Numbered from the stretch's first letter, positions 26,134 to 35,743 are shown. The stretch is DNA of 64,000 nt from Paenalcaligenes hominis_A (GCF_041359055.1 NZ_JBGJKZ010000001.1:496001-560000), one strand, 5' to 3'. The notes: a model not told the origin generated them from the sequence alone. A program made the numbers and translations.

Positions 26134-26997
26134 ATGATGACGTCGTTTATGCAAAGCATAAATGCATGCATGGAACACGCTTTACAAGCAGGTGTGTTAC
26201 AACCTATTGAATTTCATGCCGAGGCAGTTCCAACTCACGATGTGAACTTTCAAATTTGTTGGGTACCTGCTTTGTCTATAAAAGCAAACGGAACGCCAAA
26301 AGGCTTTCCGGGCAGTGCTCACGATGCCAATTTTAACCCGTTTTTGCCACCTGATCCTACCTTAACCGTCGGCAGACTAGGCGACTACCACCATGCTGTT
26401 TTAAATAAATTCCCTGTATGTGCTCAACATCTGGTGATACCGCGTGTTGATTATGCGGATCAGCGTAGCCGTCTACAGTACGAAGATTTTTTGGCTTTAA
26501 CTTTGCTCTTAACAGAGTACGGTGGCTTGGGTTTTTTCAATGGCGGCCCAGAGGCTGGCGCTAGTCAACACCATTTACATGTACAGTGGTTACCCGATGC
26601 TCCTACAAATGCCAGTTTAATCCCTTTTGTTAAAGACTTAGACCCCGAGCTCGAATACCAAATACAGCAGCAGCGTCATTGGCCTTTTCCCCATGCTTTT
26701 GTTTATATAGAACCGTCTTCCGACCCGTATGAGTATGCCCGAGACCTGTATCAGAGCTACCAGCGTATATGCCAGCAGATGCAATTACAGCCATGTACCC
26801 AAGGGTTTATGCCACCCCTTAATTTACTCATCCAACAGGGCTGGCTCTTAATTGTACCCCGTAGCCAAAACCACATTAACGACATTTCTTTAAACGCGCT
26901 GTCGTTTGCAGGTGTTATTTATGTACGCGAAAAAGAGCACATTGATTTTGTTAAAAAGCAGGGCATATTGCATGTTTTGGCAGCCGTTTCCACCTAG
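26134..26997 (+). CDS. ATP adenylyltransferase / Ap4A phosphorylase-like
   Basis: The 287-aa product matches the HIT/GalT-fold Apa1/Apa2 type: an N-terminal region with PRLxxADQ-like VIPRVDYADQ, FFNGGPEAGASQHHLHVQW carrying the HxHxQ catalytic box, and a C-terminal region ending NLLIQQGWLLIVPRS. These enzymes phosphorolyse Ap4A to ADP and ATP. The ATG at 26134 is chosen because GGAGGGA lies 4 bases upstream and the family N terminus follows. Confidence 0.85.
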   Translation: MMTSFMQSINACMEHALQAGVLQPIEFHAEAVPTHDVNFQICWVPALSIKANGTPKGFPGSAHDANFNPFLPPDPTLTVGRLGDYHHAVLNKFPVCAQHLVIPRVDYADQRSRLQYEDFLALTLLLTEYGGLGFFNGGPEAGASQHHLHVQWLPDAPTNASLIPFVKDLDPELEYQIQQQRHWPFPHAFVYIEPSSDPYEYARDLYQSYQRICQQMQLQPCTQGFMPPLNLLIQQGWLLIVPRSQNHINDISLNALSFAGVIYVREKEHIDFVKKQGILHVLAAVST

Positions 26998-27016
26998 TTA
27001 CAGCTTGGCTCCTTTC

Positions 27017-27046
27017 TTGACAAAGATTAAATGCCTATGCTAAGGT
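27017..27046 (+). promoter_or_regulatory. Candidate promoter for the symporter transcript
   Basis: A perfect -35 TTGACA (27017-27022) is followed 18 bases later by TAAGGT (27041-27046) as a 4/6 -10 box. If used, it gives a leader of about 440 nt before the symporter start. Confidence 0.45.
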
Positions 27047-27488
27047 TTGCCTGTATTTTGCATAAGTTGGTTAGTTTTTAACCAGTTTATGACCAAGAGC
27101 AGGTGCATAATAAATGAATTTGTTTTTATATAGGTTTCATTTCTTATTCACCTTCATTTGTAGTGGCATACGTCACTAGGCTCTTAGAGCTGAACACACG
27201 CTTAACCTTTGTAACGATATTCGTTCGAAGCGTTCCAAAAACACTCCGCCCCTGAAAAGGTGGACGAATTAACATTGTCCCAGCGGGACAATAGCCTTTG
27301 CGTCACGGCTTCCTGTAATTCCTCTCCTTCTTTCGAAGGGGCGTAGTTGCGTACCTAGGGTACGTGCAGTGTGTGCTTCAGTGTGGGGTTCGTGCCGCCC
27401 ACCGTATTGATGCGCAAACGGCGCCTTGCCAAACATCTATGTATAAATCCAAAAAAGATGTGGCTCACGCAGAAGGGTTAGAAGAAAA
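27047..27488 (+). promoter_or_regulatory. Long GC-richer structured leader before the symporter gene
   Basis: No gene is convincing in this 440-nt stretch. It holds several hairpins: a perfect 8-bp stem ATTGTCCC-AGC-GGGACAAT (27274-27292), CCTTC-TTTC-GAAGG near 27327-27341, and CGTACC-TA-GGGTACG near 27350-27364. The concentration of stems before a transporter gene suggests a cis-acting RNA, but I cannot match it to a known riboswitch class. Confidence 0.4.
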
Positions 27489-29159
27489 ATGGGAGAAACT
27501 GAGTTTTTTCAACTCAAAACATCCACCGCATTACTGTTGCTGGTTGGGTTCTATGTGTTGACGTTTTTAATGTCACTAATGATCAGTCGCCGTAATGAGA
27601 ACGTGGATGGTTACATGGTCTCAAACAGTGCCGTTGGGTTTGGTTTGTCGGCGGCGAGTATGATTGCAACGTGGATTTGGGCAGCTTCTTTTTATGCTAG
27701 CGCAACCTCGGGTTTCAAGTATGGCTTGTCCGGCCCCATTCACTATGGGTTCTGGGGCGCTTTGATGATCTTGTTTATTTATCCTTTTGGGCGCCGCTTT
27801 AGAAAGCTCGCTCCCGAAGCGCATACGCTTGCTGAAGTCATTCATGCACGCCACGGCCGTTCCAGCCAGTTGATTATGGCTGGTTCAAACTTGGTAGGTA
27901 GTTGTATTAGTTTGATGGTGAACTTTACTGCTGCAGGAGCATTAGTTTCAGTATTGAGCCCATTAAGCTTTATTCAAGGTGTGTTAATTGCTGGCTTAGG
28001 CGTGTTGTCTTATACTTTGTGGTCTGGATTTAGGGCCTCGGTATTAACAGATTTTGCTCAGCTTGTTGCCATGATTTTGGCTGCAGTTGTTATTATTCCT
28101 TTGATTTTTTATAACGCAGGCGGCACTGATTTTCTTGCTGACAATATGTGGCGCTTGAGTGCAGAGCAGGCCAACTTCTTTTCTACTACAGCCATATTAG
28201 AGCAAGGGGCTCCGTACTTTGTCGCTGTATTGGCCTATGCCATTGGTAACCAGACCATTGCACAACGCTTGTTTGCAGTACGTGAGGATTTAATTCGCTC
28301 TACCTTTTTAACCGCTACGGTTGGATATGGTGCAGTGGTTATTGGTTTGGGGATGTTGGGCTTATTAGCTTTGTTTGCTGGCATTCAGCCTGCTAACGGT
28401 GATATGAACAATATCATTCCTCAGATGGCCTCTATGTATTTGCCGCCCTTGGGCATTGCACTATTTTTTATTTTAGTGGTGGGTTCGCTGTCTTCTACCG
28501 CAGATGCTGATTTATGTGCTCTTTCAGCCATTGTGATGACAGACATTTACGGTAAGAACGTGGCTAAAGGCAAACCGAATCCTCAACGTATGTTGTGGTG
28601 GGGGCGCTTTACCATGATTATTGCAACGATGTTAGGCGTGGTGTTTGCTAGTTTGCGCTTAGATATTCTCGTGATGCTCGTTTTTGTTGGGGCATTATGG
28701 GGAGCCATTGTGTTTCCAGTGATTGTTAGTTTTTATTGGGATCGTGTGACAAACCGTGCTTTCACTACCTCAGTCGTTAGTGCCGTGCTTTTGTTCACAT
28801 TGGTTCGCTTTGAACTGGTTCCATTAACAGGCGCAATAGGAGTGTTCTTTGAGCTGGCAGCATCTATTGGTGCAGGTGTAGTAGCGGGTTTAATGGCATT
28901 TGCTTTCTTTCCCCGTGTAGTAGCTATTGTGGTTGCTGCTATTGTTAGCTTTGTATCGATGTACTATTTTGTTGGGTTTTTACGTGACTACACAGTTTTG
29001 TTAGGCTCGTTAACTTCTTACGGCGTGAGTGCTTTCGTTTGTGTAGTGATGAGCTGGAGAAGCACTGAGCGTTTTGACTTTTCTGTGTTGGCCGAGCGCG
29101 TTACGGCTTTCCATGAAGAGCAAGAAGCGGTGATGGCTATTACTCAACCCCAAAACTAA
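27489..29159 (+). CDS. Sodium:solute symporter family transporter
   Basis: The 556-aa protein has about 14 hydrophobic helices and SSS-family features: an N-terminal helix then SRRNENVDGYMVSNSAVGFGLSA, WIWAASFYASA, the central helix GNQTIAQRLFAVR, and SSTADADLCALSAI. It resembles the urea/DUR3-like branch, but the substrate is not certain. It is followed by a 43-aa membrane protein that looks like its small subunit. Confidence 0.85.
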   Translation: MGETEFFQLKTSTALLLLVGFYVLTFLMSLMISRRNENVDGYMVSNSAVGFGLSAASMIATWIWAASFYASATSGFKYGLSGPIHYGFWGALMILFIYPFGRRFRKLAPEAHTLAEVIHARHGRSSQLIMAGSNLVGSCISLMVNFTAAGALVSVLSPLSFIQGVLIAGLGVLSYTLWSGFRASVLTDFAQLVAMILAAVVIIPLIFYNAGGTDFLADNMWRLSAEQANFFSTTAILEQGAPYFVAVLAYAIGNQTIAQRLFAVREDLIRSTFLTATVGYGAVVIGLGMLGLLALFAGIQPANGDMNNIIPQMASMYLPPLGIALFFILVVGSLSSTADADLCALSAIVMTDIYGKNVAKGKPNPQRMLWWGRFTMIIATMLGVVFASLRLDILVMLVFVGALWGAIVFPVIVSFYWDRVTNRAFTTSVVSAVLLFTLVRFELVPLTGAIGVFFELAASIGAGVVAGLMAFAFFPRVVAIVVAAIVSFVSMYYFVGFLRDYTVLLGSLTSYGVSAFVCVVMSWRSTERFDFSVLAERVTAFHEEQEAVMAITQPQN

Positions 29160-29173
29160 TTAAGAGGTATTCC

Positions 29174-29305
29174 ATGAACTTAACTGCCTTATCCATTTAT
29201 ATTTTAATTTGGCCGGTGATGTCTGCAGGAATACTGGTCTTATTGCTGGTTTCTTTGTTCAGAGATATTCGCGCCGCAAAGCGTGAAGGACGAGAAATGC
29301 TCTAA
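29174..29305 (+). CDS. Putative transporter small subunit (43 aa)
   Basis: This short ORF begins 14 bases after the symporter stop with AAGAGGT as ribosome site. It encodes one membrane helix (LSIYILIWPVMSAGILVLLL) and a charged tail RDIRAAKREGREML. Such small single-helix proteins occur beside SSS transporters and are listed as putative transporter small subunits. A terminator follows immediately. Confidence 0.75.
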   Translation: MNLTALSIYILIWPVMSAGILVLLLVSLFRDIRAAKREGREML

Positions 29306-29325
29306 GCCTATTCTTGGCAAATCAC

Positions 29326-29355
29326 AAACCCCTAAGTATGACTTAGGGGTTTTTT
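29326..29355 (+). terminator. Terminator of the symporter operon
   Basis: A perfect 12-bp stem AAACCCCTAAGT (29326-29337) pairs with ACTTAGGGGTTT (29341-29352) around ATG and continues into a T run. Confidence 0.92.
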
Positions 29356-29450
29356 CATGAATAAAAGCACGACACAAGACAGGCTGATTAAAATACAGCT
29401 ACTATGAGGGTGTAAAAGTAACCTCTGTACGCTATTTTTAGGAGAACAGC

Positions 29451-31037
29451 ATGACTCTATTCACTAAGGGCAAGAGAGGGGTTATTCGCCTAGTCTACGT
29501 TATAGGGCTTAGTGTTTCAGCACTACAAGCACAAACATTGACAGTAGCTCTTCAGGAGGAGCCCACGGCTATTGATCCGCACTATCAGTCATTTACGCCT
29601 AATGTGCAGTTGGCAGCCACGTTGTTTGACCCTCTAGTAAGAAAAAATAGTCAGTCTGTGGCGGTTCCTGCTTTGGCTCAATCGTGGCATGTGGAGGGCA
29701 ATACGTGGACTTTTTATTTACGTCCCAATGTATTGTTTAGTGATGGCTCTCCTTTTACTGCAGCCGATGTGGTTTACAGCTATGAGCGTGTGTTTAAGAT
29801 CCGTAATAGCCCGTCTTCTTATGCGCTGTATTTGAGTCAAGTCAAAAAAGTAGTCGCTTTAGATACGCACACGGTCCAAATTGAAACAGATGGCCCTGCA
29901 CCGGTATTGCTTGCTAATCTGGCTATGATTCCTATTTTATCGCAGCGTTTGGCACAACAAGAGGGTGTAGCCGACTCAGATCAGGCTCCTTTGGATCGAA
30001 CTCATGCCTTAGCCGGTACCGGACCTTACCAGCTTGATTACTGGCATAAAGGCACCGAGCTTGTATTAACCCGCAATCCGCATTATTGGGCTGATAAACC
30101 CTCCTGGAATCGCGTGGTGTTCAAGCCAATTGTAGATGGGCATAAACGGGTTGAGGCATTGGTAACAGGGGTGGTGGATATGATTGAAGCACCTCCTGTG
30201 GCGGATATAGCCCGTTTAGAAAAAATGCCAACGATTTTTATTCAAAAAATGCCGTCATTACGTTTGATTTACATTAGCTTAAATCAGGGGCCAGAGTTGC
30301 CCAATGGTATTAAAGGCACCGATGGCAGAAATCCATTGTCAGATCAACGGGTTCGAAAAGCGTTGTCACTTGCTATTGATCGTGAAGCCTTAGTTCAACA
30401 GGTTATGCAGGGTGTAGCTCAGTCCGCAGGCAATTTATTGAGTTATCCAAATTTTGGTACGAATGAACGCTTTGCTTTAGCGCCTTTGCCTGATCTAGAG
30501 CAAGCACGAAAACTATTAAAACAAGCGGGCTATCCGAATGGTTTTACTCTATCGTTAGGAGCCCCAGTGGGGCGTTATCGTAATGACGAGCATTTAGCCC
30601 AGGCTATTGCCAGTATGTGGGCTCAAGTAGGGGTAGAGGTCAATGTAGAGCTATTTACACCAGCGCTATTTTTTAAGCAACGTGATCAGTATGCATTTAG
30701 TAGCTATTTATCAGGCTGGTCGGCAGTGACGGGGGAGATGAGTAACCCATTAATAGCTTTAACTATGACCCCCGATCCTGCGCTAGGGCACGGTATTACC
30801 AACTGGAGCCAGTACAGCAACCCGCGCTTAGATGAGTTAATCCGTCAATCTATGCGCACCTTGGATGAGGATCAGCGAGCTGTTGTGCTTGAGGAGGCGT
30901 CCGCCGAAGTGCTCAATGATTATGGCATTTTGCCTATTTTATTTGAGTTATCAACTTGGGCTATGAAACAAAACATACGCTATGACGGTCGAGCAGATCA
31001 GTTTACCTTGCCCCAAGACGTCTACCCGAATGAATAA
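29451..31037 (+). CDS. ABC transporter substrate-binding protein, family 5 (Dpp/Opp type)
   Basis: The 528-aa periplasmic binding protein has a signal peptide ending near ALQA-QTL, then the family start VALQEEPTAIDPHYQ and FDPLVRK. Further family features are SWHVEGNTWTFYLRPNVLFSDG and RKALSLAIDREALV. It binds peptides or similar solutes. No permease or ATPase genes flank it, so it must work with a transporter encoded elsewhere. Confidence 0.9.
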   Translation: MTLFTKGKRGVIRLVYVIGLSVSALQAQTLTVALQEEPTAIDPHYQSFTPNVQLAATLFDPLVRKNSQSVAVPALAQSWHVEGNTWTFYLRPNVLFSDGSPFTAADVVYSYERVFKIRNSPSSYALYLSQVKKVVALDTHTVQIETDGPAPVLLANLAMIPILSQRLAQQEGVADSDQAPLDRTHALAGTGPYQLDYWHKGTELVLTRNPHYWADKPSWNRVVFKPIVDGHKRVEALVTGVVDMIEAPPVADIARLEKMPTIFIQKMPSLRLIYISLNQGPELPNGIKGTDGRNPLSDQRVRKALSLAIDREALVQQVMQGVAQSAGNLLSYPNFGTNERFALAPLPDLEQARKLLKQAGYPNGFTLSLGAPVGRYRNDEHLAQAIASMWAQVGVEVNVELFTPALFFKQRDQYAFSSYLSGWSAVTGEMSNPLIALTMTPDPALGHGITNWSQYSNPRLDELIRQSMRTLDEDQRAVVLEEASAEVLNDYGILPILFELSTWAMKQNIRYDGRADQFTLPQDVYPNE

Positions 31038-31071
31038 GGCCCAACGGGCCTAAAAACCTAGCGCGGTGAAT

Positions 31072-31614
31072 TTAAGGAATAGGTGTGTGCTTAATGTCAT
31101 CACTGTGGATGTGCAAGGCTTCCAGAAAGCGCGACACCATATTGTAGGTGGCGATGGTGGCGGTTAGCTCCACAACCGTTTGGGCGTCAAATTGCGCTGC
31201 AATGGCCTGATAAACAGCCTCTGGAACCTGAATGTCACGTGTCATAGCATCGGTATACGCCAACACGGCTTGTTCTTTGTCAGAAAACAAGTCCAGGTGC
31301 TGCTCCCAGTGGGCTAGCGCATCGAGTTGGGCTTGGGTGATGCCTTCGTTTAGTGCAATAGGTGCGTGTTGGTCTGCTTCGTATGGAGCCCGATTGACTA
31401 GGGCAACACGCATAATAATGAGTTCACGTAAATCGCCTGCAACTTGGCTTTTAAGGCGAATGCCAGTAAGGTGATTTAACCAACCTTGGGCTACAGCAGG
31501 GCTATGTAAAAGCATCTGGTAAAGATGAATTACACTGCCGCGTTCGGCTTCAATTTGGGTGACTAGTTTATGAATATCAGGGTTGTTTAAGTCTGCATAC
31601 GGCAAGCGAGCCAT
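31072..31614 (-). CDS. Carboxymuconolactone decarboxylase-family protein
   Basis: The 180-aa all-helical protein matches the CMD/AhpD-like fold (GWLNHLTGIRLKSQVAGDLRELIIMRVALVNRAPYEADQH). The CxxC pair of AhpD peroxidases is absent, with Ala-Pro-Tyr-Glu near that place, so peroxidase chemistry is unlikely. The ATG at 31614 follows GGGAAA and lies 16 bases after the aminotransferase stop; a longer in-frame start at 31695 would overlap that gene. It is probably cotranscribed with the aminotransferase. Confidence 0.8.
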   Translation of the reverse strand: MARLPYADLNNPDIHKLVTQIEAERGSVIHLYQMLLHSPAVAQGWLNHLTGIRLKSQVAGDLRELIIMRVALVNRAPYEADQHAPIALNEGITQAQLDALAHWEQHLDLFSDKEQAVLAYTDAMTRDIQVPEAVYQAIAAQFDAQTVVELTATIATYNMVSRFLEALHIHSDDIKHTPIP

Positions 31615-31630
31615 GATTAATTTCCCAGAG

Positions 31631-32983
31631 TTATGCGCGCAGAGCGACGGGTTCAATAACAGGTGGTAAGACCTCGTGAATAGTAGCGCTGACAAGCTCT
31701 ACAATACGCGTGATATCCGCTTCATCACAAATAAAAGGCGGAGCCAACAAAATATGGTCTCCATGTACGCCATCTACGGTTCCACCCATTGGGTAGAGTA
31801 AAAGCCCTTTTTCCATAGCGGTTTGACGTAACTTAGCATGAGTTTTAGCGGTATGATCAAGCGGAGTTTTACTGTATTTGTCGGCGACCAGCTCTATACC
31901 CACCATTAAACCACGACCACGAATATTGCCTACATTGGGGTGTGTGTCTAGTTGCTTGTGTAACTCTTGGCGTAATTGATTGCCACGCGCTTGAACATTT
32001 TTTAAAAGGCCATCACGTTCAATCACTTTTTGCACAGCGAGTGCAGCGGCGCAGGCGGTCGCGTGCCCCATATAAGTATGACCGTGTTGAAAAAAGCCCG
32101 ACCCATTGATTATGGTATGGTAAATTTTACTGCTAGCTAACATGGCACCTATAGGCTGATAACCGGCACCCAAGCCCTTAGCAATAGTAAGGATATCTGG
32201 GGCAACCTTATCTTCAGCGCAAGCAAACAAGTGGCCTGTACGGCCCATGCCACACATGACCTCATCAAAGATCAAGAGCACTCCGTACTTGTCACACACG
32301 TCACGAATGGCTTGAAGATAGCCTTGAACCGGAGGCAAGACGCCAGCGGTGGCTCCTACAATGGGTTCAGCAATAAAAGCCGCTACATTATCGGGGCCTA
32401 AGTCCAGAATTTTTTGCTCTAGCTCTGCGGCCAAGCGCAAGCCATAATCAAGCTCGGTTTCATTTTCTGCTTGGTCGCGGTAAGCGTAGCAAGGTGAAAC
32501 ATGATGGGCTTCGGTAAGTAGTGGTAAAAAAGGAGCTCTGCGCCACGCGTTACCACCAATTGCTAAGGCACCCAAGGTATTGCCATGATAGCTCTGCCGT
32601 CTGGCAATAAATAATCGACGAGAGGGTTGATTCAGTTCGACAAAGTATTGGCGCGCTAGTTTTAGAGCAGCCTCTACCGCTTCGGAGCCACCAGAAACGT
32701 AATACACGTGATTTAAGTCGCCTGGGGCACGCTCTGCTAAAAATGTCGCGAGCTCTTCTGCTGCTTCATTGGTGAAAAAAGAGGTGTGAGCATACGCCAC
32801 TGCATCAATTTGCTGATGGATGGCTTGTATCACGTCGCTGTGACTATGACCTAAGCAAGAGACTGCCGCACCTCCCGAAGCATCGATATAGCGTTTGCCG
32901 TTTTGGTCAATGAGCTCTATTCCTTCACCTGCTATAGCAGTGGGCAAGGAATGATTTGGATTACGATGAAATACGTGTGTCAT
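31631..32983 (-). CDS. Class III aminotransferase (PLP-dependent)
   Basis: The 450-aa protein is a class III (omega-amino acid:pyruvate type) transaminase. It shows GEGIELIDQNGKRYIDASGG, VYYVSGGSEAVEAALKLARQ, SYHGNTLGALA, the acidic FDEVMCGMGRTG and the PLP lysine in TIAKGLGAGYQP. The substrate is unknown. It is transcribed away from an rpiR-type regulator that probably controls it. Confidence 0.88.
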   Translation of the reverse strand: MTHVFHRNPNHSLPTAIAGEGIELIDQNGKRYIDASGGAAVSCLGHSHSDVIQAIHQQIDAVAYAHTSFFTNEAAEELATFLAERAPGDLNHVYYVSGGSEAVEAALKLARQYFVELNQPSRRLFIARRQSYHGNTLGALAIGGNAWRRAPFLPLLTEAHHVSPCYAYRDQAENETELDYGLRLAAELEQKILDLGPDNVAAFIAEPIVGATAGVLPPVQGYLQAIRDVCDKYGVLLIFDEVMCGMGRTGHLFACAEDKVAPDILTIAKGLGAGYQPIGAMLASSKIYHTIINGSGFFQHGHTYMGHATACAAALAVQKVIERDGLLKNVQARGNQLRQELHKQLDTHPNVGNIRGRGLMVGIELVADKYSKTPLDHTAKTHAKLRQTAMEKGLLLYPMGGTVDGVHGDHILLAPPFICDEADITRIVELVSATIHEVLPPVIEPVALRA

Positions 32984-33160
32984 GGCAACCTGCTTTTATA
33001 AAGGGTCTGGATCAAGTGTTGCGTGAAATGCTAATAAGATACATTCGTTTCTTATAGAGTAGCGCTTGCAACAAATAAATCAAGGCTTAGGTCGTAGGAA
33101 ACACTATGATTCATTGTATTTGTTGTCTTAATGCCGCATTTGCGGCGATAGGGTCAAAGA

Positions 33161-34039
33161 ATGGGAAAGAAAAAACGAACACCTCACAACTTAGAGACGT
33201 TGATTCAGCTATTGCAGTCTGAATATGCGGCGATGCCGCCTCAGTTTCAAATCGGGGCGCGTTATTTAATAGATAAGCCAGGCGATGTGCCTATTGCCTC
33301 CATGCGTACTATAGCGACACAGGCCGGAGTGCAGCCCGCAACACTGGTACGGTTAGCGCAGTCTTTAGGCTATGCCGGTTGGTCAGAGCTGAAAGAAATT
33401 TTTGTGCAGTCATTACGTCAAACTCCTATGACGTACACCGAACAAGCTGAGGCCGTGATGCGCAGTCGCCATCCCTCCAGCATGTTTAATCGTGTGATCC
33501 AAGCTCAGGCACAAAATGTACAGCATTTAGCTGAATCTAACGCCACGCCATTAAAACAAGCTGTTGAAACCATTGTGAAAGCCAAGCGTGTACATGTGGC
33601 TGGCTTTAGGGCGTCTCATGCTGCTGCATTTAGTTTTTATTATTTGTACCGTTTATTTCGCCCTAGTGTGACGATGATCCGTACAGAGGCAGGTACTTTA
33701 GAAATGGAATTACGTGATTTTCAGGTGGGTGACGTGGTAGTGTTGGTTGCATTTGCACCGTACTCACAAGAAAGCGTGCGTGTTTATGAGGCGGCAATAG
33801 AAAGTGGCTGCAAGGTGATTGCGATTTGTGACAGTCATGTTGCACCCATTGCTTTAGAGGCCGAATGCACCTTGTTGTTTGGTACCTCAGTTCCCTCTTT
33901 TTTTCCGTCCAGCACCGCTGCAATGGCATTGGTAGAGGGACTCATTGAACAAATACTGGCTCGAACCGGTAAAAAAGCATTAAGCGGTTTGCACGCCGCG
34001 GAAAACCAGTTGCACCAAACTGGGGCTTATTGGAGTTGA
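33161..34039 (+). CDS. MurR/RpiR-family transcriptional regulator
   Basis: The 292-aa protein has an N-terminal RpiR helix-turn-helix (ASMRTIATQAGVQPATLVRLAQSLGYAGWSELK) and a C-terminal SIS domain for phosphosugar-like ligands (VHVAGFRASHAAAF... and FAPYSQESVRVYEAA). It is divergent from the aminotransferase. Its TGA stop lies in the TTGA at the end of an IS element, so the last codons may have been changed by the insertion. Confidence 0.88.
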   Translation: MGKKKRTPHNLETLIQLLQSEYAAMPPQFQIGARYLIDKPGDVPIASMRTIATQAGVQPATLVRLAQSLGYAGWSELKEIFVQSLRQTPMTYTEQAEAVMRSRHPSSMFNRVIQAQAQNVQHLAESNATPLKQAVETIVKAKRVHVAGFRASHAAAFSFYYLYRLFRPSVTMIRTEAGTLEMELRDFQVGDVVVLVAFAPYSQESVRVYEAAIESGCKVIAICDSHVAPIALEAECTLLFGTSVPSFFPSSTAAMALVEGLIEQILARTGKKALSGLHAAENQLHQTGAYWS

Positions 34040-34180
34040 CATCCTCCCCCGCCTAAAGGCCGGGGATTCCTACAGCGCTCAAGGGAGGCGTTGAGCCGTC
34101 CCAGAGTCGCTTCGGTGGGTTCCTGCTGCTGGCGGCATTACTGCACCGCTCACTTCACAGGCGAACCGGGCGTGCCCCGC
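34036..34180 (-). ncRNA. Predicted omega/reRNA at the tnpB 3' end, copy 1
   Basis: In IS605 elements the RNA guiding TnpB covers the tnpB 3' end and right end, with the guide being the flanking host DNA. Here the right-end hairpin and GTCAA terminus have the known form, and the guide would be the 20 or so bases complementary to 34016-34035, in the end of the rpiR gene. The 5' limit is a guess. Confidence 0.45.
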
Positions 34181-35299
34181 CCTTAATACATTGATCGCGC
34201 CGACCACATCGGCGTTTTCCTCGACACCACACTCAACACATCGGAACTGCGCTTGCGTAGGGCGATTTTCTTTACTGCAATGCCCACATTCAGGGCAGGT
34301 CTGACTGGTGTAGTGCGGGGGTACGACAACGAGCCAACCTCCTGCCCACGCCAGTTTGTAGTCTAGCTGACGGCGGAATTCGAACCAGCCTTGATCCAAA
34401 ATGGCTTTATTCAGACCGGACTTGGCCCGAACGTTTCGCCCCGGTTGCTCGGTTGTGCCTGCTGCCGACTTGCTCATGTGGCGTACCTTTAAGTCCTCGA
34501 TACACACCATCGCGTGGTTTTGGCTGATAGCGGTCGTGGCTTTATGTAGGTAGTCGCGGCGGGCGTTACCGATGCGGGAGTGAATACGCTGGACGCGGGC
34601 TTTCGCCTTCTTCCAGTTGTGGCTGAATTTGATTTTGCGGCTGACTGCTTGCTGCGCTTTACGCAGGGCGGTTTCGTGCCGCTTGAAGCTGTTGAGCGGT
34701 GCATAGTACGTGCCGTCCGATAGCGTGGCAAAACGCGCCACACCCAGATCGATGCCAACCGCTGACGTGCCCTGCGCAACCGGTTGCTCCACGTCACGTT
34801 CGGTCTGGATGCTGATGAACCATCTGCCTGCCTTATGACTCACGGTGACGTTTTTCACCGTGCCCAGTACCTCGCGACTGTTGCGGTAGCGTACCCAGCC
34901 AAGTTTCGGCAGAAAGATACGACTGTTTTCCTGATCGAGTTTGCAGCCTTGCGGGTAGCGGAAACGGTCTGACTGGCCTTTTTTCTTGAAGCGGGGGAAA
35001 TCAGCGCGTTTGGCAAAGAAATTCTTGTAGGCACGCTCGAGGTCTTTAAGCGTTTGTTGCAAGCACTGGCTTGGTGCGTGTTTCAGCCACTCTGTTTCCT
35101 TATCCTTCTTCCAAGCGGGCAGGAAATTAGCCAGAACGGTATAGCTGAATTTCGTCGTGCTGTCGGCGGCATAACGCTCTTTTTGCCACGCCAACGCCCG
35201 ATTGAACACGAAACGACACGCACCAGCAAAGCGGCGCATATCGCGTCGCTGAGCGCTGTTAGGCTTGAGTTCGTATCGATAGGCTTGCCATCGTTTCAT
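34079..35299 (-). CDS. tnpB: TnpB RNA-guided nuclease, IS605 family (copy 1)
   Basis: TnpB (406 aa) is the Cas12-related, RNA-guided nuclease of IS605 elements. The RuvC residues appear intact: Asp184 in GIDLGVARF, Glu268 in VCIEDL, Asp364 in ENADVVGAIN. The zinc ribbon cysteines are 335, 338, 354 and 357. The start MKRWQAYRYELKP at 35299 is the family N terminus; the frame extends further upstream but would run through tnpA. It is divergent from tnpA with 21 bases between the starts. Confidence 0.92.
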   Translation of the reverse strand: MKRWQAYRYELKPNSAQRRDMRRFAGACRFVFNRALAWQKERYAADSTTKFSYTVLANFLPAWKKDKETEWLKHAPSQCLQQTLKDLERAYKNFFAKRADFPRFKKKGQSDRFRYPQGCKLDQENSRIFLPKLGWVRYRNSREVLGTVKNVTVSHKAGRWFISIQTERDVEQPVAQGTSAVGIDLGVARFATLSDGTYYAPLNSFKRHETALRKAQQAVSRKIKFSHNWKKAKARVQRIHSRIGNARRDYLHKATTAISQNHAMVCIEDLKVRHMSKSAAGTTEQPGRNVRAKSGLNKAILDQGWFEFRRQLDYKLAWAGGWLVVVPPHYTSQTCPECGHCSKENRPTQAQFRCVECGVEENADVVGAINVLRAGHARFACEVSGAVMPPAAGTHRSDSGTAQRLP

Positions 35300-35320
35300 A
35301 CGAAGAATTATACTTGGCCT

Positions 35321-35743
35321 ATGAAGAAAAACAACGACATTAGACGCGGTAGACACTGTGTTTTTAACATGCACGTTCACTTGGTCTTTTTGACAAAGTA
35401 CCGCCGTGGTGTGTTCCCCAAAGAAATTCTTGACGACTTGCGTGACCTCTTTGCGGGCGTCTGTTCGGACTTTGAGGCAGAATTGGTAGAGTTCGACGGT
35501 GGGGACGACCATGTTCACTTGTTGGTCAACTATCCCCCCAAGGTCGCCGTGTCGGCACTGGTAAATAGTTTGAAAGGCGTATCAAGCCGGATGATTCGCA
35601 AAAAGCAGTATCCGAGCATTCACAACAAATTATGGGGTGGCGCCCTCTGGTCGCCTAGCTACTTTGCCGCAAGCTGTGGCGGTGCGCCTATCGAGATCGT
35701 CCGACAATACATTGAGCAACCCAAGCTAATACAAAGACGCTAG
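35321..35743 (+). CDS. tnpA: TnpA Y1 transposase, IS200/IS605 family (copy 1)
   Basis: This 140-aa HUH single-strand transposase has the two metal-binding histidines in DDHVHLL (64 and 66) and the nucleophile Tyr130 in EIVRQYIEQ. Length and motifs are complete, so it is probably active and could also mobilise copy 2. It is divergent from tnpB. Confidence 0.92.
   Translation: MKKNNDIRRGRHCVFNMHVHLVFLTKYRRGVFPKEILDDLRDLFAGVCSDFEAELVEFDGGDDHVHLLVNYPPKVAVSALVNSLKGVSSRMIRKKQYPSIHNKLWGGALWSPSYFAASCGGAPIEIVRQYIEQPKLIQRR

Noticed and set aside
27364..27561. 65-codon open frame overlapping the symporter start
   Set aside because: It has no ribosome site, an unlikely composition, and overlaps the symporter start in another frame inside the structured leader.
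34079..35518. 479-aa form of TnpB
   Set aside because: The extra N-terminal part is the reverse complement of tnpA; homology to TnpB begins at MKRWQAY (35299).
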